Below the pieces are notes generated by a model that was not told the DNA's origin, made no database searches, and saw only the letters and a list, made by a program, of their open reading frames with translations. This document shows, in pieces, positions 1-60,600 of a DNA stretch of 64,000 nt. Where the stretch lies: positions 555,001 to 619,000 of the forward strand of contig WPIO01000125.1 in NCBI GenBank assembly GCA_009760855.2, in the 5' to 3' direction. Position 1 is the stretch's first letter; every line of letters starts with the position of its first letter. Both the position numbers and the translations under genes were made by a program. Source of the DNA: Cristatella mucedo. Lineage: Eukaryota; Bryozoa; Phylactolaemata; Cristatellidae.

Positions 1-598
1 TCATATATGGTTTGTTGCTGCCTGTAATCCTTTTGTCGACTAACATCTAATGGCTTGCTTAGCAAAATAGGCTTGAACTACGGTTTTTGCACGAGCATGT
101 ATGTGTGTAGGTATCACAGCAACAACTCCCATCTATTCATTCGGGCTAACCGTGAGTGCACTGCAGCTGCCATTGCTGCCCCCATCTATATCTGTGCAGG
201 CCAGGCACATGCACAGGCAGCAAGGTCGGCTGAATACCGTGAGCAAAACCGGCTCATAGTGCACCTTGTTTTGATGATGCTAGCGAGCAATTCTGTGCAG
301 ATAGAGTCTTGCTACTTCAGCTTCTGAATTCCTAAAGCTTAACAATGATAAGACCACCGTAATGGTTATGGGTAAAGCTAGTGTCACCCGAAAGACCTAA
401 CCCACAAGACTGGTTCAGGTAGAATCACTTCCATGATGATTTCTTGTATTCTAGGTGCACTCTTCCAAAACAACTTCTCTTAAGATAAGCACATTTCCTC
501 CACTGTCAAGTCGACCGACTTTCAGTACGTGGCCCGGTGTGCGCTCGCACTAACATGTAAATTCTCATTCCCCACCCTGTTTCTCTCTTTCAACCTCG
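1..598. other. No gene seen at left edge
   Basis: Downstream flank of LRRC41. Short open frames only, with no recognisable protein similarity or repeat. Confidence 0.4.
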
Positions 599-701
599 GA
601 GAGAGAGAGAGAGAGAGGAAGAGTGAGGATAGGAGAGAGAGAGAGAAGGAATGACAAAGTGTATATGTCTGTAAGAAAAGAGTGAAGATGAGAGACAGAT
701 A

Positions 702-736
<35 letters not shown>

Positions 737-750
737 AAGGGGGGGGGGAC
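599..750. repeat. Imperfect (GA)n microsatellite
   Basis: Two GA runs (599-650 and 705-740) joined by purine-rich sequence and ending in a G9 run. The low-complexity open frames on the minus strand (Ser-Leu repeats) come from this tract. Confidence 0.95.
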
Positions 751-884
751 CAGTGTTTGCGTTTTTATGTAAATATACATTGGATATGCACAAGCTTGAA
801 ATGCTGGTATTCTTATTAACTTGATCGAGTGATACAGAAGAAGCACTTACTAATAAAAAGTAAGAAAGCACAGCTGCTGATGAC

Positions 885-890
885 TTTATT
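885..890 (-). promoter_or_regulatory. Candidate poly(A) signal of LRRC41
   Basis: AATAAA on the minus strand about 167 nt past the LRRC41 stop codon. It is the first canonical signal I see downstream, which gives a short 3' UTR. The GA-rich (CU-rich in the transcript sense) tract at 599-750 lies beyond it. Confidence 0.5.
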
Positions 891-1056
891 AGTACAAAGT
901 GAGCCAGAAAGCTTGCTGCAGTGTTGATGGCTCGAAAGGGTCACGCAAAATGCAACGGTCAGGTCTCGTTCGCACTGCAAGGTTGGAAACTGCTTCTCTC
1001 GCTGCATGCGAACCTGCTGTCTGGAGGACGGAAGTGGCAGAAAAAATGTCCCCATT

Positions 1057-49312
<48,256 letters not shown>

Positions 49313-49453
49313 GTCAAGCGCGGCTCGGGTCCTCGGGCCGGCAGCGAGCGTGTTCGCGGCGTCCGGCTTTGCGCTGCTTCAACGACCCCATTATTTACTC
49401 TTCATCGTTACGAAAACGGCGCGAATTAGCCCACTCCTCACTCCCCCAACGCT
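49313..49453. promoter_or_regulatory. Shared bidirectional promoter of LRRC41 and RNASEH2A
   Basis: Only 141 bp separate the LRRC41 start codon (minus) from the RNASEH2A start codon (plus). The LRRC41-proximal half is GC- and CpG-rich (for example gcggctcgggtcctcgggcc), and a second CpG-dense stretch follows over RNASEH2A exon 1 and intron 1. I see no clear TATA box. Both 5' UTRs must start inside this interval, or transcription starts must overlap the other gene, unless an upstream non-coding exon exists. Confidence 0.65.
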
Positions 49454-49580
49454 ATGGACATATCGAACTTCGTCAGCTCAAACCATAAGAACTGCCGTAT
49501 CGAGTCTGTCGTCGCGGACATCCACAAAGTAGAGCCATGTCGAGTCGGAATCGACGAAGCCGGCCGCGGACCGGTGCTCG
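49454..49580 (+). CDS. RNASEH2A: RNASEH2A exon 1 (start, catalytic DEAGRG)
   Basis: Codes for residues 1-42 plus one base. The start [13 protein letters not shown] is followed by the RNase HII signature [12 protein letters not shown], with metal-binding D34 and E35 numbered as in human. The donor is GCTCG/GTAAAT (phase 1). A longer open frame in another phase (49077-49532) overlaps it and is a shadow. Confidence 0.95.
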
Positions 49581-52500
49581 GTAAATTCGCCGCGGACCGG
49601 CGCTACTCCCTGTCGGCGTGTTCTTACCTTAGAGCGGCGATTTCTCCGCATTGTCGCCTCATTAAGGGACTGCTGTGCCTGACGCGAGACGCGATAGGTT
49701 TCATTGCTCTAGTGTAAGTGGCGACTGGCTGCGCGACGCCGCCCGGCCACCTGATAGCGAGAGCGATTCGACAGCCGCGTGCATCCGGAACTGCGAGACA
49801 CTATTTAGCCTCTGGTGCATAGCCATGCAGCGGAGTCGAGTCATTCGATTAACGCTTCGAGACGGACATGCCTGTTTCTAGCCTTTCATGTCTTCTCTTC
49901 GCCAGCCACCCTGTTCGGCTCTCGCGTGCTGGTCCGGGGCCCCACACACAGTTATAGCCTCAGTTTGACCGGAATAAAAATAGATACGAAGGCCGTTGTG
50001 CCAAGGATTGTTATAAGGCACGAATCGATTCGTCCACGGATGGGTGCCGCTGAGTGTTTGAAAGCCCTCGGCTTTACAGCTGGCTGCTTATTTTGAGCAG
50101 CTTCAGCTGTACGTCGGCTGCTGCCGGCCGTTGCAGGACCCATGGTGTACGGCATCTGCTTCAGTCCGCTAGCCTGCGATGAAGACCTTAAGAAGATGGG
50201 ACTCGCAGGTTGGTTGGTTATGTTGCAGCTGCTGCTACCGTCGCTGCTTTGCCCGCATGCTGCTCTGCCGACCGCATGCGGAGCCAGTAGTGCCGTGGTT
50301 TGTCAACGGAAGAGCGCTGGTTAGGCGGCTTTAACCAAGTTACAAGGCGTAGTGCATATCTTGCTAATGGTCGGCGAACGGCTGGCTCTCCGATGGCTCC
50401 CGAGGCACATAGCGTGGTTACTTGCTCTCGTCACTTTGTTCAAGAACCTCGCGGCAGAAGGAAGACCACAGAGGCGAGACACCCTGATTTTCTATTGCCA
50501 ACTCGATGTAGCCTCGGAGGTCTCGTGCTGCAGAATAGTTTGTAATCGCTGAAATTTACTATAGTGCCCCAAACGAATTAAATCTATTTCTGGGCACTTG
50601 ATGCATACCGGAGAGGAAGTAAATTACGTGCATAATGTTAGCATACATTAACACATAGAGGACAAGTCGCACCTACAGTGCTGTGATGACTAGTTGGGTT
50701 TTCAGCTTCCATTTAAAGGTTGTGAAGCCAGGGTATGTCATCAGGGTTTTGTGTGATTATCCAACTTGCCAAAATATCTAACCAGAATTGCCTATTAACT
50801 GCAATGGAGGGCTGTGACTTGATGGCACACTAAGTAAGGCGGTTTCTGTAAGGTTCGAATCCTGCAGTGGACGATCCTTTATTGCCACTGCAAGCGGTAG
50901 TGATAGCCGTAAAGGCTCCCCTGTCTCTATACTAAGAGAGGCTGTTTAATCAACTAGTATTTTTGTGTATGGCTGTCCCTGTTGGCACATCGTTTTAACT
51001 TTTTTGCAAATGTTCTACTTTCCTGCTAAGTTGCTGCCTGTCCTTAGCACGAATTACAAGTACATAGTTTCGGCAATCATTTAGCTACTGGTTCAATTGC
51101 AGTGCATGCTGAGCTGTTTTCCTTTTTCTCTCTTTTTTTAGATTCAAAGACCCTGGACGAGGAGAAAAGAGACACGGCTTTTGCAGCCATCAACTCGACT
51201 CCAGAAAGTATAGGCTGGGCGGTAGATATTTTGTCTCCCAATTATATATCAAACTGCATGTTGCGAAGGTATGTCAACTATAAACCCTGTTTAGCTGTCG
51301 GCTGCATTTGCATAACAATCGCCTGAATGGTGGTGGCATGCTGAGTGCACCCCCTAAGTTCATTCTGCCGTTAGCTTGAGCTCATGTTTATCATTTTTAT
51401 TTCTAGATTCCCAACCGATATAGTGGGGCGTGGGCCTTAAAGCTTGCTTGCGTCCTACTCACGGCACTCCGACCGGCTGCGTTCACTGATATCTGAAGGC
51501 TAGGGGAAAAAAAGCTTACACCCCGGCAACCAATAGTGCTCGACGATCGCTAGGTCCGAGCATCATGCATACCAGCCCACAGTCTTTAGGATCCTACCTT
51601 CTACCCCCCTGTATGCAGGGTCACTGGCAGCAACTGCAGTGCTGGTGAAACCTTTTACTATGCCCGCCTGTAATCCTGACTTGGTGGCATGTCGCCTGGT
51701 TGCTGACTGATCGACTTGAGTTCATCCTTGTGGTCAACTGTCAAGCAGGAATGCTCGTCTGCACGCAGTGTCACTTCTTCGACTTAGAGAGACAGCAGTC
51801 TTCGAAGAAAGAAGCTACAATGGAAGCCGACACTGCCAGTGGTCGTACTGTAAAAGCCCTGCTGTTGGCTTAGCAATGTGAATCCTTTTTTCAACTTAAT
51901 CTCGTCTGCCATAATTCTGAGGAGCCATCGTAGAGTATCGAAATGATGGCAGCCGGTGACTAGACAGTCAGCCGGTGCCAAGTGAGCACTGCTGTACCTT
52001 AAACATACTGTTGAGGATCTCAGCTGGCCTCGCTGATCTCCTGAATCTTCACTAGAGCGTGGTTGTCGGTCTTCATTCATCAGGTTTATTTTAGTGTGCA
52101 CAATTTTTTGGCTGGATGCCATCCATCCTGCCGAGGAGTTGTGTACGCAGTCTTTACAAACGTGTATATCTTGTGTTGTATCTTGTATCATGGATGTTAT
52201 GTTGCAGGTCAAAGTACAATTTAAATGCATTATCACACGACACGGCAATCAGCTTACTAAAGAGGATTATAGAGAACAAAGTAAACGTCAAAGAGGTCAG
52301 TGCTCTTACCAGGTCTTCCCATCCTGTCACTGCTGAAAGGTGCTCCAAAATGCTACCAGTTGGTCAAAGTCTCGATGCAATTCGTTCTCTCTTCTGTGAA
52401 TGTGGCCATAAGAACTGCGTTTGTTATCCGAGCCTTTATTATAGTACTCATGTCGTCGGTCAGAAACACGGACTGTCACATTCCACCCTGCCGATCGAAA

Positions 52501-55500
52501 ATAATCTTTTGGTCGAACTTTCGTTGTGACTTGTGTGTAGCTTTGATGTCAATGCTCTTTTGGAGGCTGTGCGCTGCTGTGGTGGGGCAGCAACCGAGTG
52601 CTGTCGGGTTTTGGATGTTGCCGAAACTTGGCATCCCAATATGCAACATATGTAAAGTGCTTAGAAAGAGATTAAGTTCTGTGAGAGTGCTATACAAATG
52701 TATTATTATTGTTACTATTGGGGTTAATTTACCACTGGTGGTCTACATGATTAGGGCAGCCGTTACGCCATCTCAGACTGAGACTTGGATGTGAATGTAG
52801 AGCTATATTTTGCTGCATGCAATTTTATAGAACCTAGTCACACTTTTTTTTCACTTTAGCCATGCAAAATACTGGGGAAATTGGTTTACGTTGGCAGCAT
52901 GAGACAAAGGACTGACTGTCAAACGACAGGCACATGAAGACTACTGTAGGTCGTACTAATCGATCCTGGCAAAGGCCAAGTCTAGCTTCTATAAAAACAT
53001 TGTTGAATTTTGAATCACAGATGCACAATCCAAAAATGCTGATGTCGACGATTAACCATCTCCTCAACCGCTCCCAGATTAGCACCTTACCTGATGATCC
53101 TTGTGATGATCTAGCCGATCGCTTCTCTCGATTCTTTGTGCAGAAGATAGACAAGATCAGGGAGTCCATCCCTGCGATGACAACACCCCCCCCCCTAGAA
53201 TGCTGTTCCCCGATTCCTGGCTGTACCCCAATGTCTACATTTAAGCAGGTCACTAGTGATCTAGTAGTCCTGAAGTTCGTATCCCAATCAAAGAAGACAA
53301 CATGTCCTCTGGACCCTATTCCCACTGTCCTGCTCTTACGTTGCATTGACCTGCTGCTGCCATGCATAACTAACATCATTAATATGTCATTAGCCTCAGG
53401 TCATGTCCCAGCACCTTTCAAAAAAGCTGTACGCAGGCCACTTCTCAAGAAAGCGACACTAGACCAAGAGAACTTGAGCAACTACCGCGCAGTCTCACTT
53501 TTACCATTCCTATCAAAGAAACTGGAACGGGTCGTGGCGGACCAGCTTAACTCATATATCGAAACTTCCAACCTTGCTAGTAAGTTCCAGTCTGGCTTTA
53601 GAGCTAATCACTCCACAGAGTCAACATTGCTTAGGGTATACAACGACCTACTTAGGAATGCAGACATGGGTAGAGTGTCTCTGCTTGCTTTGCTCGATCT
53701 TTCGGCAGCTTTTGATACCATCGATCACAAAGTTCTTCTAGAGCGCCTCTCATCTTGCCTGGGCATCACTGACACTACTCTGCAATAGTTCAGGTCCTAT
53801 CTCAGTGGGAGACTCCAGAATATTGACGTGAATGGACAAAGATCATCCGAGGTACCTCTGAAATATGGCGTACTCAGGGCTCCATGCTAGGTCCGGTTCT
53901 TTTCATGGTTTATACTCTCCCTCTTGCTGATGTGATTGTCAAGCACAATCTAGGCTTTCACTTCTATGCGGATGACACTCAGTTGAACCTTTGCTTTGAT
54001 CCCTCCCAGCCTTCGAGCACCTCGAATTCTCTCAACTCACTTGATGCATGTATTGATGACATCTGGACATGGATGGCAGCAAGTTTTCTAAAACTAAACG
54101 ACGATAAAACTAACTTACTAGTTATGGGCAAACCCAGTGTGATTCAGAAATTGGAATGGTTGACGGTCAAAATTGGCTCTGCCAGCATATCTCCAGTTGA
54201 ATCAGCTCGAAATCTAGGTGTCATGTTCCAAAGTGACGTCTCGTTAGACGACCACATCAGCTCCACAGTCAAATCTGCCGACTTTCAGCTACATAACATT
54301 GCTAAAATTCGAGCTTGTTCAGATAAGGATACCACGTCCAAGTTGGTCCATGAATTCGTGACATCCCGTCTCGACTTCTGCAACTCACTGCTTACTGGCC
54401 TACCGGCATGTGCGATGAGGTGATTGCAGCTGGTGCAAAACTCTGCAGCTAGGCTTGTCTGTGGTTTTGCCACCCACTTTTAGGTCCCTTCATTCTTTGG
54501 CTCCAGCCTATCTCTCAGAAATACTACCCCACAAGGTCAAGCATCGTACCGCCCGCTTTTCGGAATCTAACAGTTTACCAATACCTTATAAAAACCTCAA
54601 ACCCTTTGGAGACCGTGCATATAGTTCGTATGCTCCCAAAGCCTGGAACTCCCTCCCGCCTTGCGTCAGAACATCCCCTGACTTGACCACATTTACAAAG
54701 AACTTAAAAACACACCTATTTAGGACAGCATTTACTGGGTCCCTGGGATTCTTCCTTGATGTGCTTATGCATGCTGACACTGTGCATGCTGCCACTAACC
54801 ACATTTGCATGCTGACCCTGTGCATGTCACCCCTAACCATGTTATTCATGTTTATCAAGCATGATATTACTCACCATCCAATTGCATTTCCCTTTGCAGC
54901 CAATGTAAAGCGCCTAGAAAGAGATTGAGTTCTCTGAGGGCACTTTATCAACTGCATTGTTATTATTATTATTATTATTAACAATGTGGGATGGCTGACA
55001 TTCCATGCAAATGCTGAGGCCGTAGTAGTGAACAATAAGCTCTGATTAAAGGCTTAGTGACTGCCTAGTTAAAGAGGCGGTTTATTATGGACTGACTAAG
55101 GGAACATGCCACTTCATTAAATGGTAGATCAAGCTATATAACCCCTCAAGTGTAAGTACTACTGGCAAAATATTGATCTAAAAGACTTGCTTGACCTTGT
55201 GCATCTGAAGCTAAGGAGCCATGCAGATCTGGGTCAGCTTGTGAGACTCTGCTTATGTTATCACCAAACATTTGGTAATGCTTTATATGCAGCATCTGTA
55301 AAGTGCCTAGGGAGAGATTTAGTTCTCCGAGGGTGCTAGACAAATGTATTATTGTTATTATTATTATTGTTTTTAGACCATGCATTCAATTCCTATGGTT
55401 GCACAGTGTGGAACTTACTGCTGACCGACATAACGACGTATGCTGACTTGACAACATTTAAAAAGAAGCTAAAAATCCATCCGTTCATCACAGCATTTGC

Positions 55501-57644
55501 TCTGTTCTTGTGAACTGTCTTTTGTGTGCTTATGACTGCTGAAATAGTGCATGCTATTGCTAATTAATGGACTTGCATCCTTTCTAGCATATCGGAAGTA
55601 AAATAATTTAATTCTCTTAGGATGCTATACAAATGATTTGTTATTACTAGCCTGTACCCAAAAATAATATTGGCCCTTTAAATATCAGGGGATGTTGTAT
55701 CAGCCGGTAATGAATACTAGGCTTTAGGAGCATGCAAACTTAAAGCACGATCTCTAAATAATTTGAGGTTGGCTAGGGGCACAGATACGTGGCAGGTCAT
55801 AAGAACAGATGATATTATTCGGTGCCTGATTAGGAAGTGTTTCTGATAGTAGGTCTGAGCAAGAGTACTTGAAGTCGATATGCTGCTTGATAGAGAGACA
55901 GTACAGGTAGGTGAGAAGGGGTATATTGTGACATTTGTGATGTTCACCACAGACCTGCCTAACTGCAAATTTTTTCTCGAGCTGTAAGCATCGTATTGTA
56001 AAGGCAAGAAGACTTGCGAGTTGTGAGCTACAGAAGTCTTGTCAGGATCCCACAAATGCATTGACCAGATTGGTTTTTATTATCCTAATTTGGCCCATAT
56101 TTTGCAATGTTTTGCAGTTGAAAGTAAGCAGACTCGACTGTGCAGCTGATGAATTTGTCTAGTGAATTTTCACTTTGGAAGAGGACACCCAGATTGCATG
56201 TAGACCCTATTCGAGATACGTTGGCCCTAGCCCATTTTGAGGGTTAAGCATTCCCATTTCTGAGTAACACCAGGCTTGTCCATATCTAGTGATTTCTTTT
56301 ATCGTTATTTAATTTGAGAAAATGTTCTGCTGCTTATTTGCAAATGTCAGCATAACGTGCTGCAAGGGAGTTAAGAGGATTTTCTGTGCTGAAAGAATGT
56401 GCTGAGAAGGACACAGCAAGCACACTTACCTGAGCATAAAAAGTATCAGTCTCACGAGGATTGTTTTTCGAGTCACCAGCAACGAATCCTCTTCTCAGGT
56501 CCTTGACAGCAATGTTAGCACAGGTACAGTTGTGTCTTTTGTATAAAAATAGAAACCTGGATTGTAGCCATGGACTTCTTTTCTATAATAGTTATTTTGC
56601 TAACTTATTGCTTTTGCAACTCTATTGATTAGTTAACATATTATTGTGTTGCAAATGTGTATCAAAAGGAAAACCGCTCACGATTCGCCTCTGGTCTAAT
56701 TAAATAATTCATTTGTGTAATTCATTTGTATAGCATGCCAGGGGAGCTTAATCCTTCTCCCAGTGCTTTACATGTGCCACGGGGCTCCAGCTCACACTAC
56801 CTTTGTCTTTAAAGGCAAACATCTTAATTCTGGGCCAAACCAGGGCAGCCAGAGCCTTTTGCACTAATCCTTCACTATAACAAAAAATCATGGTTTGTTT
56901 AAAATCATGTGCCGTCTGCGCTGGCCCAAGAGAGCTGTTGCAGCTCTGTGTATCTGTGGGGATGGTCCAGTCATTTTTACCTTTACAATGAGCCAGCAAA
57001 GATCGTGAGATCTTTTTGGGATGATTAAGTCGAATGAACTGTTTAGTGATCCTAAGATGTCACACTTAGTGTTCCAGGCATGTATTGTTATATGCATTTC
57101 TTATGTATTTACAGTCTGTGGAAATAATGTAAATCCTGACCAGGCTAACTGCTTGGCATCTGTGGCTCACGGGTCTTCACGGGGTCTTTGCTGTGCTTTT
57201 CTCCTTAATGATAAACTAAATTGATTTGAACCCGGTCTCGGGGCTTAAGGTAAATTTATTTGAGGCTGTGCTGCACTTTTGTGACCTTCGTGTTTAGGCC
57301 AAATTTAAATACACAGGATCCGAAGTATATGGAAAACTAATTGTGGAAAAGCTTTCACCTCCGGCAGGAGACCAGCCTGCAATCTTTAGTGATCCAGGCC
57401 AATGCTACATCAACTTAGTTACATAACTACTGCTTCTACTACTCTCACAACTGGGCCTCCTACAATCGCTCGGGCCTTTTCTAAACAGACCATCAGTGCT
57501 CATGCTGTTTGCATGTTTGCCAATCAGATGTACTCCAACAGCTGGCCTGTCTATTACCCTCTCCTTACTATAATTCGTGTGACAGCTCTTTCTTGCTTAA
57601 AGGGCCACTTACGTGTCGCACCATAAATCTGGGTCACCCATGTG

Positions 57645-57692
<48 letters not shown>

Positions 57693-60600
57693 TGCGTGTG
57701 TGCGCGTGCGTGCGTGCGCGGTCACTTTTAGACAACTGTTATGCGTGGTGGTAGGTATGTGTCGGTGATTACTTTGATGAACGTTGTTTACATCGGGTTT
57801 GGATGCGTTCTTTTATGCACACTCGATGCCTACTGATTAATAATAGTAATAATAATGAACTTGATAAAGCACCCTCAGAGAACTCAATCTCTTCCTAGGC
57901 ACTTTACATTTGTTGCAAAGGGAAACACAATTGAATCGTGAGTAATATCATGCATGATAAACAACATGAACATTGTGGTTAGGGATGACATGCACAGGGT
58001 CAGCATGCAAATGTGGTCAGTGGCAGCGTTACGTGCCGCTGCCGTGATGGCACACTAGGTAAGGCGGTTGCTTTCACGACCTCGGTCCCGAGGTCGTGGG
58101 TTTGATTCCTGCTGTGGGCGATTCTTTATCGCCACTGCAGGCGGTGGCGACAGCCGTCAAGGTTCTTCTGTCGCTATACAAAAAGAGGCTGTTTAATCAG
58201 CTAGGATTTATTTATTTATTCATTTATTACATGCTATACACATTTGCGTATGGCTATTAGGCTCTTTGTCGACAGCTAGTTCTTGCCGTATGATGTCCCC
58301 AGCTTTGTATTCTGGCTTTCAGGTTTATGTTGACACCGTTGGTGACCCGGGAAAGTACCAAGACAATCTTTCACAGATCTTCCCTAATATCAGCATTACT
58401 GTAGCCAAGAAGGCCGACTCAACGTATCCTATCGTCAGTGCTGCCAGCATATGCGCCAAGGTGTGATCAGATGGCATAACAGTGACACTGCCATCTGTAA
58501 AGAGCCCTGCGTGCTGCTATGCAACTTGGCATGCTTCAGTCAGCTTGTTGTGCGGACATGCCAAAGGCCACTTAAGCTTAGATCGTAATAACTGAAGCGT
58601 TTTACTTTCATAACCTTGAAAATGTTAATGATAGGGATATCATGCGCATATGTGCATGCTGCATTTGTTTGCATGTGCATTGATTCCTACTGCGCCGATG
58701 GCATTTGATTTCACAGCCCTGGAGCATAGCAGGGAATCTGTCAGAATTTGAAAGAGGCCGAACCTTCTAAGAAGAAAGGCTTAGTCTTGACCTTGCCCGA
58801 TCCAACCAGCAGAGGCATGGTGCCTGGCTTGAGCTTCAACCCGGCAGTCCCCTACGGCCTATTGGCAAAAGGACAGTTCATTCCGTGCACACTAACTCTT
58901 TACTCTGTCGAATTCTGATGTAAAATGGCCACTTTTCAATTTGCAGCGTGGTTTATGAGTTAGCAGTCATTAATAAGTTAATGCTTCTTCTCAATGAGGG
59001 TTTAAGCTGGTATTGTGACTTCATACTGGCTTTCAGGCCCTAGAAGCTTCATTCTGGCTTTCAGGCCCTAGAAGCAGCTTTAACATTTATACTTTGCTTA
59101 CGTACAAGGTACCAAGGTACTTTTTTCTTTGACCATGATTGGGTTGTGGTTGCTCGAGCTCCCATAGTTGGCCACACCTTACAGGCTGCCTAGTAGGGTG
59201 AGGAGAAAGCCGGTAGGGTGAGGAGAAAGTCGTTAGCCATACTTCGCTCAGTCATAGGGCATTGTGCATATATTGTAGCGGTTACTCTGGATGGTGTTTG
59301 TTTGCAATTATTGTGAGCATTTGTTGCAATGACTCAGATATCATATTTACAACAATGGGATTGCTAATTGCTGCTATTTAGTATCGAGTTCTCTCTAAAA
59401 GCACACTCGCAGGCACTGTCGAGTGCTATCATAAATGGCTTCGAAAGAAAACAATGGCAAGGATAATAAGAATGATAATGATAATAATAATTATACATTT
59501 GTATAGCACCCTCAGAGAACTGAATCTCTTTCTAGGCAATTTACAGATGCTGTGTAGAAAGCAAAACCAAGCGATTGATGGTAATATCCACAAGCAGCAG
59601 GCATAGAATATTGAAGGCCGTTTGAATATATGTCTTAATTTAATGTGGACTGCTATTATCGGGCTCAACTTGTTTGCTGTGCCTTTTGGTGCATCATTTG
59701 TATATTATGCAGGGTAGCATAATTTCTTTTCCTTTTTAATTTCCTTGCTATTGTCCCCCCACACACTCCCGAATGCAGCTGCACACAAGCACACAGGTTC
59801 ACACACTCTTACATGCATGCACCTGCACCCATATACACCCATGCAGACTCATTCACATTCTGTACATTCGCACTTGCGAATGCACACAAGAGTTGCACTT
59901 AAGTATGTACACATTCATACTAGTATGTCTTAAGCTTGCCTCTTGATTTCCTATGGCTGTGTAGCCAAAAGGCTACCTGCATTCCTTGCAATGTTTTTAT
60001 TTTTAGGTATCACGAGATGCTGCCGTGAAGAATTGGAGATTTCCTGAAGGCATTGAAGCAGTTGACTATGGCTCTGGTTACCCAGGAGGTCAGCCCCCCT
60101 GCCTGGCATGCTTCTTTGTAGGGAGCATGTTCTATGCTAGCTTACTACCGAAGCTGCAGCTAGTTATTTAGCTTAAACAATGTTTTTCTGGGAATTTGTC
60201 GCGATTGTTGCTTGGTCTCACTAGCACTTCATGTTTCGAGGCTTGCCGGCCTATGACCTCGGCGTGCTGTGAAACCCGTGCTTTGGCCCAGCAGGCATAC
60301 ATTGTGCCATTGATTGAACCGTTTTTTCTTACTTGTGTGCTAGATTTTTCCTGCCAAAATCTGTTTGCCCACTTTCTATGCAGTCATTCGTTTGTTGTGT
60401 CAGTTGACGAGTTCGTGGTGTGTTTTCCGTTTGAAATAACCCTGCGCTTTGTTTAGCCACATCTCATTGACTATTTTCTTTGCAGATGAAAAGACAAAGA
60501 AGTTTCTCATCAACCACACTGACAGCATTTTCGGGTTCCCTTCATTCGTAAGGTTCAGTTGGCAGACGAGCTCCAAAATACTGGAGGAAAAGGCCGCTGT

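Larger units (their letters stand above)
58461..60006. other. RNASEH2A intron 5
   Basis: Holds two small tandem duplications (59020-59073 and 59195-59235), a LINE tail (59478-59560) and a CA-rich stretch (59755-59900). No other exon. Confidence 0.5.

Noticed and set aside
565-871. Minus-strand Ser/Leu-rich frames
   Set aside because: Translation of the (GA)n microsatellite. The same holds for the frames at 5488-6065 and 6282-6685, apart from the real exon 9 inside the latter.
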